A DNA stretch of 9,157 nucleotides from DUVT01 sp041675865 (lineage in GTDB: Bacteria; Bacillota_I; Bacilli_A; ML615J-28; CAG-698), in assembly GCA_041675865.1 (NCBI GenBank), contig JBAYTA010000073.1:1-9157 (forward strand), in the 5' to 3' direction. Numbering within the stretch: position 1 is the stretch's first letter; the number at the start of each line of letters is the position of its first letter. The position numbers and the translations under genes are program-made. This document shows positions 7,557-9,157 of the stretch, in pieces. The notes under the pieces are model-generated. The model was not told the DNA's origin, made no database searches, and saw nothing but the letters and a program-made list of their open reading frames with translations.

Positions 7557-8276
7557 ATGGTAAAGAAATATAAAAAAGAATTGGATGTTTCATATACACT
7601 TGGTATTACGTTAACAATTGAAGTTTTAAAACAAAGAAATGATTTAGTTAATAGAGTATTTATACATTCAAAAACAATTAAAAATGAATCTTTTAATTTA
7701 ATAGAAGAATTATGTAATCGCAATAATATCCCGCTTATTTATAATGATAAAGTATTTAATATATTATCTAATAAAGAGAATTGTTTTGTAATTGCTGAAT
7801 TTAGAAAATATAATAATAATATTAATGAGTTAGATAATCATGTTGTTTTAGTTAATCCATCTAATGCAGGTAATTTAGGAACAATAATGCGTTCGATGGT
7901 TGGATTTAATTTAAATGATCTAGTTATTATAACCCCAGCTGTAGACATATTTGATCCCAAATGTATAAGAGCTAGTATGGGAGCTATATTTCATATAAAC
8001 TTTACTCATTATAATAATTTTTTAGAATATTATAATATTAATAGGGCAAGACACTATTACCCATTTATGCTTCAGTCTAGTTGCAATTTAAGCAGTATAG
8101 ATATAAAAAGCCCATACTCATTGATTTTTGGAAATGAAGCAACTGGATTAGATGACAGTTTTTTAAGATATGGAAATAGTGTTATAATAAAACATTCAAA
8201 TTATATTGATAGCCTTAATCTGCCGATTGCAGTAAGTATTGGTATATATGAATTTACAAAGAATAAATTTAAGTAA
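7557..8276 (+). CDS. SpoU/TrmH-family RNA 2'-O-methyltransferase
   Basis: This predicted cytoplasmic enzyme transfers a methyl group from S-adenosylmethionine to a ribose 2'-OH in rRNA or tRNA. The three SPOUT motifs are intact: motif 1, NPSNAGNLGTIMR (residues 100-112) with the catalytic-type R112; motif 2, IFGNEATGL (190-198) with E194; and motif 3, SLNLPIA (219-225), which helps form the knotted cofactor site. Residues about 10-82 look like the small L30e-like RNA-binding domain found before the catalytic domain in RlmB and TsnR-type members. At 239 aa the length is normal for this two-domain form. AAGG at 7545-7548 supports the start. It has its own promoter after a terminator and is followed 21 bp later by the SPFH gene. 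The target nucleotide cannot be inferred: RlmB-like housekeeping modification or a TsnR/AviRb-like resistance role are both open, and the former is the safer guess. Confidence 0.93.
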   Translation: MVKKYKKELDVSYTLGITLTIEVLKQRNDLVNRVFIHSKTIKNESFNLIEELCNRNNIPLIYNDKVFNILSNKENCFVIAEFRKYNNNINELDNHVVLVNPSNAGNLGTIMRSMVGFNLNDLVIITPAVDIFDPKCIRASMGAIFHINFTHYNNFLEYYNINRARHYYPFMLQSSCNLSSIDIKSPYSLIFGNEATGLDDSFLRYGNSVIIKHSNYIDSLNLPIAVSIGIYEFTKNKFK

Positions 8277-8297
8277 GGAAGAAAAGAGAGTGTAAAC

Positions 8298-9157
8298 ATG
8301 GCAATTTATAATCTTGTTAAATTTGACGGGTTTAGTGATAGGAAATGGATATTATATCGCCATCCTGTTACAGAAGTTATGAATGACTCAAGATTGCGGG
8401 TTAGACCAAAGCAACTTGGCATAATAGTTTATCGAGGAAAAGCTGAGAAAATATTTACTGAGGGAGAATATGTATTTAATACTAATAATTTTCCTTTCTT
8501 GTATTCATATTCTACAAGATCACATTCAGAAGTAAAATTAGCTGTTACAGTATACTTTTTTAATCAAGAACTTGACCTTGCTATGTTATGGGGTACAAAG
8601 GATCCGATTATTAGAAGTACAGCAAATAATGTAAAAACTGAAATTAAAGCTAGAGGAAGATATAAAATAAGTATTATTGATTTTAATTTAGTTTTAAACT
8701 TATTATATAGTAAGGTAAGTAATAACAATCTAATGGAATATTATAATCTTGCAATGTATTTAAGAGAGATTATATTAGATATATTTAAAATAGTAACTAC
8801 TGATTTTACATTAAACAATGAAAAAAGATTAAAGGAATTAAGTGCTTATAAAACCGAGTTATCAAAAAAATGTATTGATGAGTTAAATAAGGATACTCTG
8901 AGATTTGGATTAAGAGTTGATGAATTTGAAATTATAGCAGTTGAAGTTGAAGGAGTAGCATCAGAGGAAACTTATAAGGAAGTAGTTGTAGAAGAAGTTA
9001 AAGAAGATGTTGATTCTGTTTCAACAAACACAAATAACAATACTTTTGAAAAAATTGAAAAGACAGAAGAAGTTAAAGAAGATGTTGATTCTGTTTCAAC
9101 AAACACAAATAACAATACTTTTGAAAAAATTGAAAAGACAGAAGAAGTAAGAGAAAA
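8298..9157 (+). CDS. YdjI-like SPFH-domain protein with repeat tail (3' partial)
   Basis: The frame runs open from ATG 8298 to the window end, 286 codons without a stop, so the 3' end is missing. The N-terminus resembles the Bacillus subtilis YdjI type of SPFH (stomatin/prohibitin/flotillin) proteins. It opens MAIYNLVKFDG, then RPKQLGIIVYRGKAEKIFTEG (residues 37-57) corresponds to the conserved strand and hairpin, LWGTKDPI (near residue 100) to the WGT-P motif, and FGLRVDEFEI (near residue 210) to the end of the domain. Such proteins associate with the cell membrane and, in B. subtilis, YdjI is linked to the PspA-type membrane-stress response. Residues 1-231 form the domain. From residue 232 comes a charged, Asn/Thr-rich tail of 25-residue repeats, instead of the zinc ribbon often found at the end of YdjI-like proteins. 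Ribosome binding is weak (AGAGAG at 8285-8290). The short gap suggests co-transcription with the methyltransferase. No PspA or partner gene is in view. Confidence 0.85.
   Translation, partial: MAIYNLVKFDGFSDRKWILYRHPVTEVMNDSRLRVRPKQLGIIVYRGKAEKIFTEGEYVFNTNNFPFLYSYSTRSHSEVKLAVTVYFFNQELDLAMLWGTKDPIIRSTANNVKTEIKARGRYKISIIDFNLVLNLLYSKVSNNNLMEYYNLAMYLREIILDIFKIVTTDFTLNNEKRLKELSAYKTELSKKCIDELNKDTLRFGLRVDEFEIIAVEVEGVASEETYKEVVVEEVKEDVDSVSTNTNNNTFEKIEKTEEVKEDVDSVSTNTNNNTFEKIEKTEEVRE
8991..9157 (+). repeat. 75-bp tandem repeats in the SPFH gene tail
   Basis: Copy 1 (8991-9065) and copy 2 (9066-9140) appear identical base for base. A third copy starts at 9141, with the same first eight bases (GAAGAAGT) and three differences in the 17 bases visible before the window ends. 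The unit is a multiple of three, so each copy adds 25 residues in frame (EEVKEDVDSV, then STNTNNNTFEKIEKT). Identity at silent positions points to recent duplication or ongoing repeat-number change. Confidence 0.95.

Noticed and set aside
7466..7723. Reverse-strand 85-residue hydrophobic frame across the methyltransferase promoter
   Set aside because: It overlaps a clear promoter and the start of a well-supported gene; its hydrophobicity comes from reading AT-rich sequence backwards.

Overview
The window is AT-rich, gene-dense, and all credible genes lie on the + strand. It comes from a low-GC, endospore-forming member of the Bacillota. The evidence is a spore germinant-receptor gene set, strong Shine-Dalgarno sites, A/T-biased codons and short intergenic gaps. 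A clostridial host fits best by general protein character, but genus and species cannot be read from this sequence.

Layout: (1) 1-3603 is a germinant-receptor operon in the order A-C-B. It holds a GerA-type subunit cut by the window start, a GerC-type lipoprotein and a GerB-type membrane subunit, and closes with a perfect 10-bp hairpin terminator at 3608-3644. (2) 3677-6912 is an ABC-2 exporter operon behind an extended -10 promoter: one DrrA/LnrL-type ATPase and two permeases of similar size. The architecture resembles linearmycin/antibiotic-efflux exporters of the LnrLMN type. (3) 6926-7405 is a start-less remnant encoding only the C-terminal membrane domain of an FtsX/MacB-type ABC permease, followed by a good terminator at 7414-7455. 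(4) 7510-9157 is a new unit with its own promoter: a SpoU/TrmH-family RNA methyltransferase followed 21 bp later by a YdjI-like SPFH-domain protein. The SPFH gene runs off the window end inside a tail built of identical 75-bp tandem repeats.

How the genes work together: the three Ger proteins should form one inner-spore-membrane receptor that senses germinants. The ATPase and two permeases should form one export pump of unknown substrate. The FtsX piece suggests that a second ABC system once stood here and was mostly deleted. The methyltransferase and SPFH protein appear co-transcribed but have no obvious shared function.

I found no RNA genes, CRISPR array, insertion sequence or phage genes. 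I see no clear new multi-gene system. The most unusual items are the repeat tail of the SPFH protein and the FtsX deletion scar.
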